A DNA stretch of 64,000 nt from Aspidiotus rigidus. Its lineage: Eukaryota; Arthropoda; Insecta; Hemiptera; Diaspididae. The notes beneath the pieces are model-generated. The model searched no databases, was not told the origin of the DNA, and was given only the letters and a program-made list of their open reading frames with translations. A program made the translations under genes and the position numbers. Below, one piece after another: positions 48,018-61,550 of this stretch (position 1 is its first letter; each line of letters opens with the position of its first letter). Location: the NCBI GenBank assembly GCA_035079385.1, contig JAVHKY010000046.1, positions 2,604,001-2,668,000 of the forward strand, written 5' to 3'.

Positions 48018-50000
48018 TGAAATTCGTAATATGCGTTAAATTTCGGTTAGGATAGGACTATTGGGTATCATTTTTAGTTGCCAGTAATTTTTTTCTGATG
48101 AAAATTAAGTTTTGCATAGAAAGCGATAATTTCGAATTTTTGAAATTGTGATTTGTAGTCATGTTTTTTTGCTGAATCAGCCTAAAATTCGTAATATGCG
48201 TTAAATTTCGGTTAGGATAGGACTATTGGGTATCATTTTTAGTCGCCAGTAATTTTTTTCTGATGAAAATTAAGTTTTGCATAGAAAGCGATAATTTCGT
48301 ATTTTGGAAATTGTGATTTGTAGTCATGTTTTTTTGCTGAATCAGCATGAAATTCGTAATCTGCGTTAAATTTCGGTTAGGATAGGACTTTTGGGTATCA
48401 TTTTTAGTCGCCAGTAATTTTTTTCTGATGACAATTAAGTTTTGCATAGAAAGCGATAATTTTGAATTTTTGAAATTGTGATTTGTAGTCAAGTTTTTTT
48501 GCTGAATCAGCATGAAATTCGTAATCTGCGTTAAATTTCGGTTAGGATAGGACTTTTGGGTATCATTTTTAGTCGCCAGTAATTTTTTTCTGATGAAAAT
48601 TAAGTTTTGCATAGAAAGCGATAATTTCGAATTTTTGAAATTGTGATTTGTAGTCAAGTTTTTTTGCTGAATCAGCATGAAATTCGTAATCTGCGTTAAA
48701 TTTCGGTTAGGATAGGACTTTTGGGTATCATTTTTAGTCGCCAGTAATTTTTTTCTGATGAAAATTAAGTTTTGCATAGAAAGCGATAATTTCGAATTTT
48801 TGAAATTGTGATTTGTAGTCAAGTTTTTTTGCTGAATCAGCATGAAATTCGTAATCTGCGTTAAATTTCGGTTAGGATAGGACTTTTGGGTATCATTTTT
48901 AGTCGCCAGTAATTTTTTTCTGATGAAAATTAAGTTTTGCATAGAAAGCGATAATTTCGAATTTTCGAAATTGTGATTTGTAGTCAAGTTTTTTTGCTGA
49001 ATCAGCATGAAATTCGTAATCTGCGTTAAATTTCGGTTAGGATAGGACTATTGGGTATCATTTTTAGTCGCCAGTAATTTTTTTCTGATGAAAATTAAGT
49101 TTTGCATAGAAAGCGATAATTTCGAATTTTCGAAATTGTGATTTGTAGTCAAGTTTTTTTGCTGAATCAGCATGAAATTCGTAATCTGCGTTAAATTTCG
49201 GTTAGGATAGGACTATTGGGTATCATTTTTAGTCGCCAGTAATTTTTTTCTGATGAAAATTAAGTTTTGCATAGAAAGCGATAATTTCGAATTTTTGAAA
49301 TTGTGATTTGTAGTCAAGTTTTTTTGCTGAATCAGCATGAAATTCGTAATCTGCGTTAAATTTCGGTTAGGATAGGACTTTTGGGTATCATTTTTAGTCG
49401 CCAGTAATTTTTTTCTGATGAAAATTAAGTTTTGCATAGAAAGCGATAATTTCGAATTTTTGAAATTGTGATTTGTAGTCAAGTTTTTTTGCTGAATCAG
49501 CATGAAATTCGTAATCTGCGTTAAATTTCGGTTAGGATAGGACTTTTGGGTATCATTTTTAGTCGCCAGTAATTTTTTTCTGATGGCAATTAAGTTTTGC
49601 ATAGAAAGCGATAATTTCGTATTTTGGAAATTGTGATTTGTAGTCATGTTTTTTTGCTGAATCAGCATGAAATTCGTAATCTGCGTTAAATTTCGGTTAG
49701 GATAGGACTTTTGGGTATCATTTTTAGTCGCCAGTAATTTTTTTCTGATGAAAATTAAGTTTTGCCTAGAAAGCGATAATTTCGAATTTTTGAAATTGTG
49801 ATTTGTAGTCAAGTTTTTTTGCTGAATCAGCATGAAATTCGTAATCTGCGTTAAATTTCGGTTAGGATATGACTTTTGGGTATCATTTTTAGTCGCCAGT
49901 AATTTTTTTCTGATGAAAACTAAGTTTTGCATAGAAAGCGATAATTTCAAATTTTCGAAATTGTGATTTGTAGTCAAGTTTTTTTGCTGAATCAGCATGA
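48018..50000 (+). repeat. 26-monomer-period (4290-bp) duplication, copy a
   Basis: Markers GATGACAATT with GATAATTTTGAATTTTTG (48427-48475), GATGGCAATT (49584), TTTTGCCTAG (49762) and GGATATGACTTTT (49865) recur at +4290 bp (52717-52765, 53874, 54052, 54155). The boundaries given are the minimum extent I could confirm. Confidence 0.85.
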
Positions 50001-52307
50001 AATTCGTAATCTGCGTTAAATTTCGGTTAGGATAGGACTTTTGGGTATCATTTTTAGTCGCCAGTAATTTTTTTCTGATGAAAATTAAGTTTTGCATAGA
50101 AAGCGATAATTTCGAATTTTCGAAATTGTGATTTGTAGTCAGGTTTTTTTGCTGAATCAGCATGAAATTCGTAATATGCGTTAAATTTCGGTTAGGATAG
50201 GACTATTGGGTATCATTTTTAGTCGCCAGTAATTTTTTTCTGATGAAAATTAAGTTTTGCATAGAAAGCGATAATTTCGAATTTTCGAAATTGTGATTTG
50301 TAGTCAAGTTTTTTTGCTGAATCAGCATGAAATTCGTAATCTGCGTTAAATGTCGGTTAAAATAGGACTTTTGGGTATCATTTTTAGTCGCCAGTAATTT
50401 TTTTCTGATGAAAATTAAGTTTTGCATAGAAAGCGATAATTTCGAATTTTCGAAATTGTGATTTGTAGTCAAGTTTTTTTGCTGAATCAGCATGAAATTC
50501 GTAATCTGCGTTAAATTTCGGTTAGGATAGGACTTTTGGGTATCATTTTTAGTCGCCAGTAATTTTTTTCTGATGAAAATTAAGTTTTGCATAGAAAGCG
50601 ATAATTTCGAATTTTTGAAATTGTGATTTGTAGTCAAGTTTCTTTGCTGAATCTGCATGAAATTCGTAATCTGCGTTAAATTTCGGTTAGGATAGGACTT
50701 TTGGGTATCATTTTTAGTCGCCAGTAATTTTTTTCTGATGAAAATTAAGTTTTGCATAGAAAGCGATAATTTCGAATTTTCGAAATTGTGATTTGTAGTC
50801 ATGTTTTTTCGCTGAATCAGCCTAAAATTCGTAATATGCGTTAAATTTCGGTTAGGATAGGACTATTGGGTATCGATTTTAGTCGCCAGTAATTTTTTTC
50901 TGATGAAAATTAAGTTTTGCATAGAAAGCGATAATTTCGTATTTTGGAAATTGTGATTTGTAGTCATGTTTTTTTGCTGAATCAGCATGAAATTCGTAAT
51001 CTGCGTTAAATTTCGGTTAGGATAGGACTTTTGGGTATCATTTTTAGTCGCCAGTAATTTTTTTCTGATGAAAATTAAGTTTTGCATAGAAAGCGATAAT
51101 TTCGAATTTTTGAAATTGTGATTTGTAGTCAAGTTTTTTTGCTGAATCAGCATGAAATTCGTAATCTGCGTTAAATTTCGGTTAGGATAGGACTTTTGGG
51201 TATCATTTTTAGTCGCCAGTAATTTTTTTCTGATGAAAACTAAGTTTTGCATAGAAAGCGATAATTTCAAATTTTCGAAATTGTGATTTGTAGTCAAGTT
51301 TTTTTGCTGAATCAGCATGAAATTCGTAATCTGCGTTAAATTTCGGTTAGGATAGGACTTTTGGGTATCATTTTTAGTCGCCAGTAATTTTTTTCTGATG
51401 AAAATTAAGTTTTGCATAGAAAGCGATAATTTCGAATTTTTGAAATTGTGATTTGTAGTCAAGTTTTTTAGCTGAATCAGCATGAAATTCGTAATCTGCG
51501 TTAAATTTCGGTTAGGATAGGACTTTTGGGTATCATTTTTAGTCGCCAGTAATTTTTTTCTGATGAAAATTAAGTTTTGCATAGAAAGCGATAATTTCGA
51601 ATTTTTGAAATTGTGATTTGTAGTCAAGTTTTTTTGCTGAATCAGCATGAAATTCGTAATCTGCGTTAAATTTCGGTTAGGATAGGACTTTTGGGTATCA
51701 TTTTTAGTCGCCAGTAATTTTTTTCTGATGGCAATTAAGTTTTGCATAGAAAGCGATAATTTCGTATTTTGGAAATTGTGATTTGTAGTCATGTTTTTTT
51801 GCTGAATCAGCATGAAATTCGTAATCTGCGTTAAATTTCGGTTAGGATAGGACTTTTGGGTATCATTTTCAGTCGCCAGTAATTTTTTTCTGATGAAAAT
51901 TAAGTTTTGCATAGAAAGCGATAATTTCGAATTTTTGAAATTGTGATTTGTAGTCAAGTTTTTTTGCTGAATCAGCATGAAATTCGTAATCTGCGTTAAA
52001 TTTCGGTTAGGATAGGACTTTTGGGTATCATTTTTAGTCGCCAGTAATTTTTTTCTGATGAAAACTAAGTTTTGCATAGAAAGCGATAATTTCAAATTTT
52101 CGAAATTGTGATTTGTAGTCAAGTTTTTTTGCTGAATCAGCATGAAATTCGTAATCTGCGTTAAATTTCGGTTAGGATAGGACTTTTGGGTATCATTTTT
52201 AGTCGCCAGTAATTTTTTTCTGATGAAAATTAAGTTTTGCATAGAAAGCGATAATTTCGAATTTTCGAAATTGTGATTTGTAGTCAAGTTTTTTTGCTGA
52301 ATCAGCA

Positions 52308-54290
52308 TGAAATTCGTAATATGCGTTAAATTTCGGTTAGGATAGGACTATTGGGTATCATTTTTAGTTGCCAGTAATTTTTTTCTGATGAAAATTAAGT
52401 TTTGCATAGAAAGCGATAATTTCGAATTTTTGAAATTGTGATTTGTAGTCATGTTTTTTTGCTGAATCAGCCTAAAATTCGTAATATGCGTTAAATTTCG
52501 GTTAGGATAGGACTATTGGGTATCATTTTTAGTCGCCAGTAATTTTTTTCTGATGAAAATTAAGTTTTGCATAGAAAGCGATAATTTCGTATTTTGGAAA
52601 TTGTGATTTGTAGTCATGTTTTTTTGCTGAATCAGCATGAAATTCGTAATCTGCGTTAAATTTCGGTTAGGATAGGACTTTTGGGTATCATTTTTAGTCG
52701 CCAGTAATTTTTTTCTGATGACAATTAAGTTTTGCATAGAAAGCGATAATTTTGAATTTTTGAAATTGTGATTTGTAGTCAAGTTTTTTTGCTGAATCAG
52801 CATGAAATTCGTAATCTGCGTTAAATTTCGGTTAGGATAGGACTTTTGGGTATCATTTTTAGTCGCCAGTAATTTTTTTCTGATGAAAATTAAGTTTTGC
52901 ATAGAAAGCGATAATTTCGAATTTTTGAAATTGTGATTTGTAGTCAAGTTTTTTTGCTGAATCAGCATGAAATTCGTAATCTGCGTTAAATTTCGGTTAG
53001 GATAGGACTTTTGGGTATCATTTTTAGTCGCCAGTAATTTTTTTCTGATGAAAATTAAGTTTTGCATAGAAAGCGATAATTTCGAATTTTTGAAATTGTG
53101 ATTTGTAGTCAAGTTTTTTTGCTGAATCAGCATGAAATTCGTAATCTGCGTTAAATTTCGGTTAGGATAGGACTTTTGGGTATCATTTTTAGTCGCCAGT
53201 AATTTTTTTCTGATGAAAATTAAGTTTTGCATAGAAAGCGATAATTTCGAATTTTCGAAATTGTGATTTGTAGTCAAGTTTTTTTGCTGAATCAGCATGA
53301 AATTCGTAATCTGCGTTAAATTTCGGTTAGGATAGGACTATTGGGTATCATTTTTAGTCGCCAGTAATTTTTTTCTGATGAAAATTAAGTTTTGCATAGA
53401 AAGCGATAATTTCGAATTTTCGAAATTGTGATTTGTAGTCAAGTTTTTTTGCTGAATCAGCATGAAATTCGTAATCTGCGTTAAATTTCGGTTAGGATAG
53501 GACTATTGGGTATCATTTTTAGTCGCCAGTAATTTTTTTCTGATGAAAATTAAGTTTTGCATAGAAAGCGATAATTTCGAATTTTTGAAATTGTGATTTG
53601 TAGTCAAGTTTTTTTGCTGAATCAGCATGAAATTCGTAATCTGCGTTAAATTTCGGTTAGGATAGGACTTTTGGGTATCATTTTTAGTCGCCAGTAATTT
53701 TTTTCTGATGAAAATTAAGTTTTGCATAGAAAGCGATAATTTCGAATTTTTGAAATTGTGATTTGTAGTCAAGTTTTTTTGCTGAATCAGCATGAAATTC
53801 GTAATCTGCGTTAAATTTCGGTTAGGATAGGACTTTTGGGTATCATTTTTAGTCGCCAGTAATTTTTTTCTGATGGCAATTAAGTTTTGCATAGAAAGCG
53901 ATAATTTCGTATTTTGGAAATTGTGATTTGTAGTCATGTTTTTTTGCTGAATCAGCATGAAATTCGTAATCTGCGTTAAATTTCGGTTAGGATAGGACTT
54001 TTGGGTATCATTTTTAGTCGCCAGTAATTTTTTTCTGATGAAAATTAAGTTTTGCCTAGAAAGCGATAATTTCGAATTTTTGAAATTGTGATTTGTAGTC
54101 AAGTTTTTTTGCTGAATCAGCATGAAATTCGTAATCTGCGTTAAATTTCGGTTAGGATATGACTTTTGGGTATCATTTTTAGTCGCCAGTAATTTTTTTC
54201 TGATGAAAACTAAGTTTTGCATAGAAAGCGATAATTTCAAATTTTCGAAATTGTGATTTGTAGTCAAGTTTTTTTGCTGAATCAGCATGA
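52308..54290 (+). repeat. 26-monomer-period (4290-bp) duplication, copy b
   Basis: Second copy of the series at 48018-50000. After about 54290 the two diverge: this copy continues into a monomer with GCTGAACCAGCCTGAAATTCG (54441-54461) not seen at the equivalent place in copy a. Confidence 0.85.
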
Positions 54291-55278
54291 AATTCGTAAT
54301 CTGCGTTAAATTTCGGTTAGGATAGGACTTTTGGGTATCATTTTTAGTCGCCAGTAATTTTTTTCTGATGAAAATTAAGTTTTGCATAGAAAGCGATAAT
54401 TTCGTATTTTTGAAATTGTGATTTGTAGTCAAGTTTTTTTGCTGAACCAGCCTGAAATTCGTAATCTGCGTTAAATTTCGGTTAGGATAGGACTTTTGGG
54501 TATCATTTTTAGTCGCCAGTAATTTTTTTCTGATGAAAATTAAGTTTTGCATAGAAAGCGATAATTTCGTATTTTGGAAATTGTGATTTGTAGTCATCTT
54601 TTTTTGCTGAATCAGCATGAAATTCGTAATCTGCGTTAAATTTCGGTTAGGATAGGACTTTTGGGTATCATTTTTAGTCGCCAGTAATTTTTTTCTGATG
54701 AAAACTAAGTTTTGCATAGAAAGCGATAATTTCAAATTTTCGAAATTGTGATTTGTAGTCAAGTTTTATTGCTGAATCAGCATGAAATTCGTAATCTGCG
54801 TTAAATTTCGGTTAGGATAGGACTTTTGGGTATCATTTTTAGTCGCCAGTAATTTTTTTCTGATGAAAATTAAGTTTTGCATAGAAAGCGATAATTTCGA
54901 ATTTTCGAAATTGTGATTTGTAGTCAAGTTTTTTTGCTGAATCAGCATGAAATTCGTAATCTGCGTTAAATTTCGGTTAGGATAGGACTTTTGGGTATCA
55001 TTTTTAGTCGCCAGTAATTTTTTTCTGATGAAAATTAAGTTTTGCATAGAAAGCGATAATTTCGAATTTTTGAAATTGTGATTTGTAGTCAAGTTTTTTT
55101 GCTGAATCAGCATGAAATTCGTAATCTGCGTTAAATTTCGGTTAGGATAGGACTTTTGGGTATCATTTTTAGTCGCCAGTAATTTTTTTCTGATGAAAAT
55201 TAAGTTTTGCATAGAAAGCGATAATTTCGAATTTTTGAAATTGTGATTTGTAGTCAAGTTTTTTTGCTGAATCAGCAT

Positions 55279-58250
55279 GAAATTCGTAATCTGCGTTAAA
55301 TTTCGGTTAGGATAGGACTTTTGGGTATCATTTTTAGTCGCCAGTAATTTTTTTCTGATGAAAATTAAGTTTTGCATAGAAAGCGATAACTTCGAATTTT
55401 TGAAATTGTGATTTGTAGTCAAGTTTTTTTGCTGAATCAGCATGAAATTCGTAATCTGCGTTAAATTTCGGTTAGGATAGGACTTTTGGGTATCATTTTT
55501 AGTCGCCAGTAATTTTTTTCTGATGGCAATTAAGTTTTGCATAGAAAGCGATAATTTCGTATTTTGGAAATTGTGATTTGTAGTCATGTTTTTTTGCTGA
55601 ATCAGCATGAAATTCGTAATCTGCGTTAAATTTCGGTTAGGATAGGACTTTTGGGTATCATTTTTAGTCGCCAGTAATTTTTTTCTGATGAAAATTAAGT
55701 TTTGCCTAGAAAGCGATAATTTCGAATTTTTGAAATTGTGATTTGTAGTCAAGTTTTTTTGCTGAATCAGCATGAAATTCGTAATCTGCGTTAAATTTCG
55801 GTTAGGATATGACTTTTGGGTATCATTTTTAGTCGCCAGTAATTTTTTTCTGATGAAAACTAAGTTTTGCATAGAAAGCGATAATTTCAAATTTTCGAAA
55901 TTGTGATTTGTAGTCAAGTTTTTTTGCTGAATCAGCATGAAATTCGTAATCTGCGTTAAATTTCGGTTAGGATAGGACTTTTGGGTATCATTTTTAGTCG
56001 CCAGTAATTTTTTTCTGATGAAAATTAAGTTTTGCATAGAAAGCGATAATTTCGAATTTTCGAAATTGTGATTTGTAGTCAAGTTTTTTTGCTGAACCAG
56101 CATGAAATTCGTAATCTGCGTTAAATGTCGGTTAGGATAGGACTTTTGGGTATCATTTTTAGTCGCCAGTAATTTTTTTCTGATGAAAATTAAGTTTTGC
56201 ATAGAAAGCGATAATTTCGAATTTTCGAAATTGTGATTTGTAGTCAAGTTTTTTTGCTGAATCAGCATGAAATTCGTAATCTGCGTTAAATTTCGGTTAG
56301 GATAGGACTTTTGGGTATCATTTTTAGTCGCCAGTAATTTTTTTCTGATGAAAATTAAGTTTTGCATAGAAAGCGATAATTTCGAATTTTTGAAATTGTG
56401 ATTTGTAGTCAAGTTTTTTTGCTGAACCAGCATGAAATTCGTAATCTGCGTTAAATGTCGGTTAGGATAGGACTTTTGGGTATCATTTTTAGTCGCCAGT
56501 AATTTTTTTCTGATGAAAATTAAGTTTTGCATAGAAAGCGATAATTTCGAATTTTCGAAATTGTGATTTGTAGTCAAGTTTTTTTGCTGAATCAGCATGA
56601 AATTCGTAATCTGCGTTAAATTTCGGTTAGGATAGGACTTTTGGGTATCATTTTTAGTCGCCAGTAATTTTTTTCTGATGAAAATTAAGTTTTGCATAGA
56701 AAGCGATAATTTCGAATTTTTGAAATTGTGATTTGTAGTCAAGTTTTTTTGCTGAATCAGCATGAAATTCGTAATCTGCGTTAAATTTCGGTTAGGATAG
56801 GACTTTTGGGTATCATTTTTAGTCGCCAGTAATTTTTTTCTGATGAAAATTAAGTTTTGCATAGAAAGCGATAATTTCGAATATTCGAAATTGTGATTTG
56901 TAGTCAAGTTTTTTTGCTGAATCAGCATGAAATTCGTAATCTGCGTTAAATTTCGGTTAGGATAGGACTATTGGGTATCATTTTTAGTCGCCAGTAATTT
57001 TTTTCTGATGAAAATTAAGTTTTGCATAGAAAGCGATAATTTCGAATTTTTGAAATTGTGATTTGTAGTCAAGTTTTTTTGCTGAATCAGCATGAAATTC
57101 GTAATCTGCGTTAAATTTCGGTTAGGATAGGACTTTTGGGTATCATTTTTAGTCGCCAGTAATTTTTTTCTGATGGCAATTAAGTTTTGCATAGAAAGCG
57201 ATAATTTCGTATTTTGGAAATTGTGATTTGTAGTCATGTTTTTTTGCTGAATCAGCATGAAATTCGTAATCTGCGTTAAATTTCGGTTAGGATAGGACTT
57301 TTGGGTATCATTTTTAGTCGCCAGTAATTTTTTTCTGATGAAAATTAAGTTTTGCCTAGAAAGCGATAATTTCGAATTTTTGAAATTGTGATTTGTAGTC
57401 AAGTTTTTTTGCTGAATCAGCATGAAATTCGTAATCTGCGTTAAATTTCGGTTAGGATAGGACTTTTGGGTATCATTTTTAGTCGCCAGTAATTTTTTTC
57501 TGATGAAAACTAAGTTTTGCCTAGAAAGCGATAATTTCGAATTTTTGAAATTGTGATTTGTAGTCAAGTTTTTTTGCTGAATCAGCATGAAATTCGTAAT
57601 CTGCGTTAAATTTCGGTTAGGATAGGACTTTTGGGTATCATTTTTAGTCGCCAGTAATTTTTTTCTGATGAAAATTAAGTTTTGCATAGAAAGCGATAAT
57701 TTCGAATTTTTGAAATTGTGATTTGTAGTCAAGTTTTTTTGCTGAATCAGCATGAAATTCGTAATCTGCGTTAAATTTCGGTTAGGATAGGACTTTTGGG
57801 TATCATTTTTAGTCGCCAGTAATTTTTTTCTGATGAAAATTAAGTTTTGCATAGAAAGCGATAATTTCGAATTTTTGAAATTGTGATTTGTAGTCAAGTT
57901 TTTTTGCTGAATCAGCATGAAATTCGTAATCTGCGTTAAATTTCGGTTAGGATAGGACTTTTGGGTATCATTTTTAGTCGCCAGTAATTTTTTTCTGATG
58001 AAAATTAAGTTTTGCATAGAAAGCGATAATTTCGAATTTTTGAAATTGTGATTTGTAGTCAAGTTTTTTTGCTGAATCAGCATGAAATTCGTAATCTGCG
58101 TTAAATTTCGATTAGGATAGGACTTTTGGGTATCATTTTTAGTCGCCAGTAATTTTTTTCTGATGGCAATTAAGTTTTGCATAGAAAGCGATAATTTCGT
58201 ATTTTGGAAATTGTGATTTGTAGTCATGTTTTTTTGCTGAATCAGCATGA
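55279..58250 (+). repeat. 20-monomer (3300-bp) HOR, copy a
   Basis: The series GATGGCAATT, TTTTGCCTAG, GGATATGACTTTT, GAAAACTAAG, two GCTGAACCAGCATG/AAATGTCGG monomers (56093, 56423) and CGAATATTCGAA (56877) repeats at +3300 bp from 58579. This defines the youngest-looking higher-order unit in the window. Confidence 0.87.
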
Positions 58251-58578
58251 AATTCGTAATCTGCGTTAAATTTCGGTTAGGATAGGACTTTTGGGTATCA
58301 TTTTTAGTCGCCAGTAATTTTTTTCTGATGAAAATTAAGTTTTGCCTAGAAAGCAATAATTTCGAATTTTTGAAATTGTGATTTGTAGTCAAGTTTTTTT
58401 GCTGAATCAGCATGAAATTCGTAATCTGCGTTAAATTTCGGTTAGGATATGACTTTTGGGTATCATTTTTAGTCGCCAGTAATTTTTTTCTGATGAAAAC
58501 TAAGTTTTGCATAGAAAGCGATAATTTCGAATTTTTGAAATTGTGATTTGTAGTCAAGTTTTTTTGCTGAATCAGCAT

Positions 58579-61550
58579 GAAATTCGTAATCTGCGTTAAA
58601 TTTCGGTTAGGATAGGACTTTTGGGTATCATTTTTAGTCGCCAGTAATTTTTTTCTGATGAAAATTAAGTTTTGCATAGAAAGCGATAACTTCGAATTTT
58701 TGAAATTGTGATTTGTAGTCAAGTTTTTTTGCTGAATCAGCATGAAATTCGTAATCTGCGTTAAATTTCGATTAGGATAGGACTTTTGGGTATCATTTTT
58801 AGTCGCCAGTAATTTTTTTCTGATGGCAATTAAGTTTTGCATAGAAAGCGATAATTTCGTATTTTGGAAATTGTGATTTGTAGTCATGTTTTTTTGCTGA
58901 ATCAGCATGAAATTCGTAATCTGCGTTAAATTTCGGTTAGGATAGGACTTTTGGGTATCATTTTTAGTCGCCAGTAATTTTTTTCTGATGAAAATTAAGT
59001 TTTGCCTAGAAAGCGATAATTTCGAATTTTTGAAATTGTGATTTGTAGTCAAGTTTTTTTGCTGAATCAGCATGAAATTCGTAATCTGCGTTAAATTTCG
59101 GTTAGGATATGACTTTTGGGTATCATTTTTAGTCGCCAGTAATTTTTTTCTGATGAAAACTAAGTTTTGCATAGAAAGCGATAATTTCAAATTTTCGAAA
59201 TTGTGATTTGTAGTCAAGTTTTTTTGCTGAATCAGCATGAAATTCGTAATCTGCGTTAAATTTCGGTTAGGATAGGACTTTTGGGTATCATTTTTAGTCG
59301 CCAGTAATTTTTTTCTGATGAAAATTAAGTTTTGCATAGAAAGCGATAATTTCGAATTTTCGAAATTGTGATTTGTAGTCAAGTTTTTTTGCTGAACCAG
59401 CATGAAATTCGTAATCTGCGTTAAATGTCGGTTAGGATAGGACTTTTGGGTATCATTTTTAGTCGCCAGTAATTTTTTTCTGATGAAAATTAAGTTTTGC
59501 ATAGAAAGCGATAATTTCGAATTTTCGAAATTGTGATTTGTAGTCAAGTTTTTTTGCTGAATCAGCATGAAATTCGTAATCTGCGTTAAATTTCGGTTAG
59601 GATAGGACTTTTGGGTATCATTTTTAGTCGCCAGTAATTTTTTTCTGATGAAAATTAAGTTTTGCATAGAAAGCGATAATTTCGAATTTTTGAAATTGTG
59701 ATTTGTAGTCAAGTTTTTTTGCTGAACCAGCATGAAATTCGTAATCTGCGTTAAATGTCGGTTAGGATAGGACTTTTGGGTATCATTTTTAGTCGCCAGT
59801 AATTTTTTTCTGATGAAAATTAAGTTTTGCATAGAAAGCGATAATTTCGAATTTTCGAAATTGTGATTTGTAGTCAAGTTTTTTTGCTGAATCAGCATGA
59901 AATTCGTAATCTGCGTTAAATTTCGGTTAGGATAGGACTTTTGGGTATCATTTTTAGTCGCCAATAATTTTTTTCTGATGAAAATTAAGTTTTGCATAGA
60001 AAGCGATAATTTCGAATTTTTGAAATTGTGATTTGTAGTCAAGTTTTTTTGCTGAATCAGCATGAAATTCGTAATCTGCGTTAAATTTCGGTTAGGATAG
60101 GACTTTTGGGTATCATTTTTAGTCGCCAGTAATTTTTTTCTGATGAAAATTAAGTTTTGCATAGAAAGCGATAATTTCGAATATTCGAAATTGTGATTTG
60201 TAGTCAAGTTTTTTTGCTGAATCAGCATGAAATTCGTAATCTGCGTTAAATTTCGGTTAGGATAGGACTATTGGGTATCATTTTTAGTCGCCAGTAATTT
60301 TTTTCTGATGAAAATTAAGTTTTGCATAGAAAGCGATAATTTCGAATTTTTGAAATTGTGATTTGTAGTCAAGTTTTTTTGCTGAATCAGCATGAAATTC
60401 GTAATCTGCGTTAAATTTCGGTTAGGATAGGACTTTTGGGTATCATTTTTAGTCGCCAGTAATTTTTTTCTGATGGCAATTAAGTTTTGCATAGAAAGCG
60501 ATAATTTCGTATTTTGGAAATTGTGATTTGTAGTCATGTTTTTTTGCTGAATCAGCATGAAATTCGTAATCTGCGTTAAATCTCGGTTAGGATAGGACTT
60601 TTGGGTATCATTTTTAGTCGCCAGTAATTTTTTTCTGATGAAAATTAAGTTTTGCCTAGAAAGCGATAATTTCGAATTTTTGAAATTGTGATTTGTAGTC
60701 AAGTTTTTTTGCTGAATCAGCATGAAATTCGTAATCTGCGTTAAATTTCGGTTAGGATAGGACTTTTGGGTATCATTTTTAGTCGCCAGTAATTTTTTTC
60801 TGATGAAAACTAAGTTTTGCCTAGAAAGCGATAATTTCGAATTTTTGAAATTGTGATTTGTAGTCAAGTTTTTTTGCTGAATCAGCATGAAATTCGTAAT
60901 CTGCGTTAAATTTCGGTTAGGATAGGACTTTTGGGTATCATTTTTAGTCGCCAGTAATTTTTTTCTGATGAAAATTAAGTTTTGCATAGAAAGCGATAAT
61001 TTCGAATTTTTGAAATTGTGATTTGTAGTCAAGTTTTTTTGCTGAATCAGCATGAAATTCGTAATCTGCGTTAAATTTCGGTTAGGATAGGACTTTTGGG
61101 TATCATTTTTAGTCGCCAGTAATTTTTTTCTGATGAAAATTAAGTTTTGCATAGAAAGCGATAATTTCGAATTTTTGAAATTGTGATTTGTAGTCAAGTT
61201 TTTTTGCTGAATCAGCATGAAATTCGTAATCTGCGTTAAATTTCGGTTAGGATAGGACTTTTGGGTATCATTTTTAGTCGCCAGTAATTTTTTTCTGATG
61301 AAAATTAAGTTTTGCATAGAAAGCGATAATTTCGAATTTTTGAAATTGTGATTTGTAGTCAAGTTTTTTTGCTGAATCAGCATGAAATTCGTAATCTGCG
61401 TTAAATTTCGATTAGGATAGGACTTTTGGGTATCATTTTTAGTCGCCAGTAATTTTTTTCTGATGGCAATTAAGTTTTGCATAGAAAGCGATAATTTCGT
61501 ATTTTGGAAATTGTGATTTGTAGTCATGTTTTTTTGCTGAATCAGCATGA
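58579..61550 (+). repeat. 20-monomer (3300-bp) HOR, copy b
   Basis: Matches copy a at +3300 bp, with GCTGAACCAG monomers at about 59393 and 59723 and CGAATATTCG at about 60177. A partial third appearance follows at 61.4-63.4 kb at shifted spacing, with GAACCAG monomers at about 62033, 62198 and 62858 and CGAATATTCG near 63312. The unit is thus being shortened or rearranged to the right. Confidence 0.85.

Noticed and set aside
56968..60228. 1086-codon minus-strand open frame, and the similar 96- to 720-codon frames throughout 16-64 kb
   Set aside because: 165 bp is 55 codons, so a monomer with one stop-free reverse frame stays open indefinitely. Frames end wherever the common ACTATT variant (or a similar single change) creates a stop. 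Starts and ends simply follow satellite variants, and the product is a low-complexity 55-residue repeat with no known domain.
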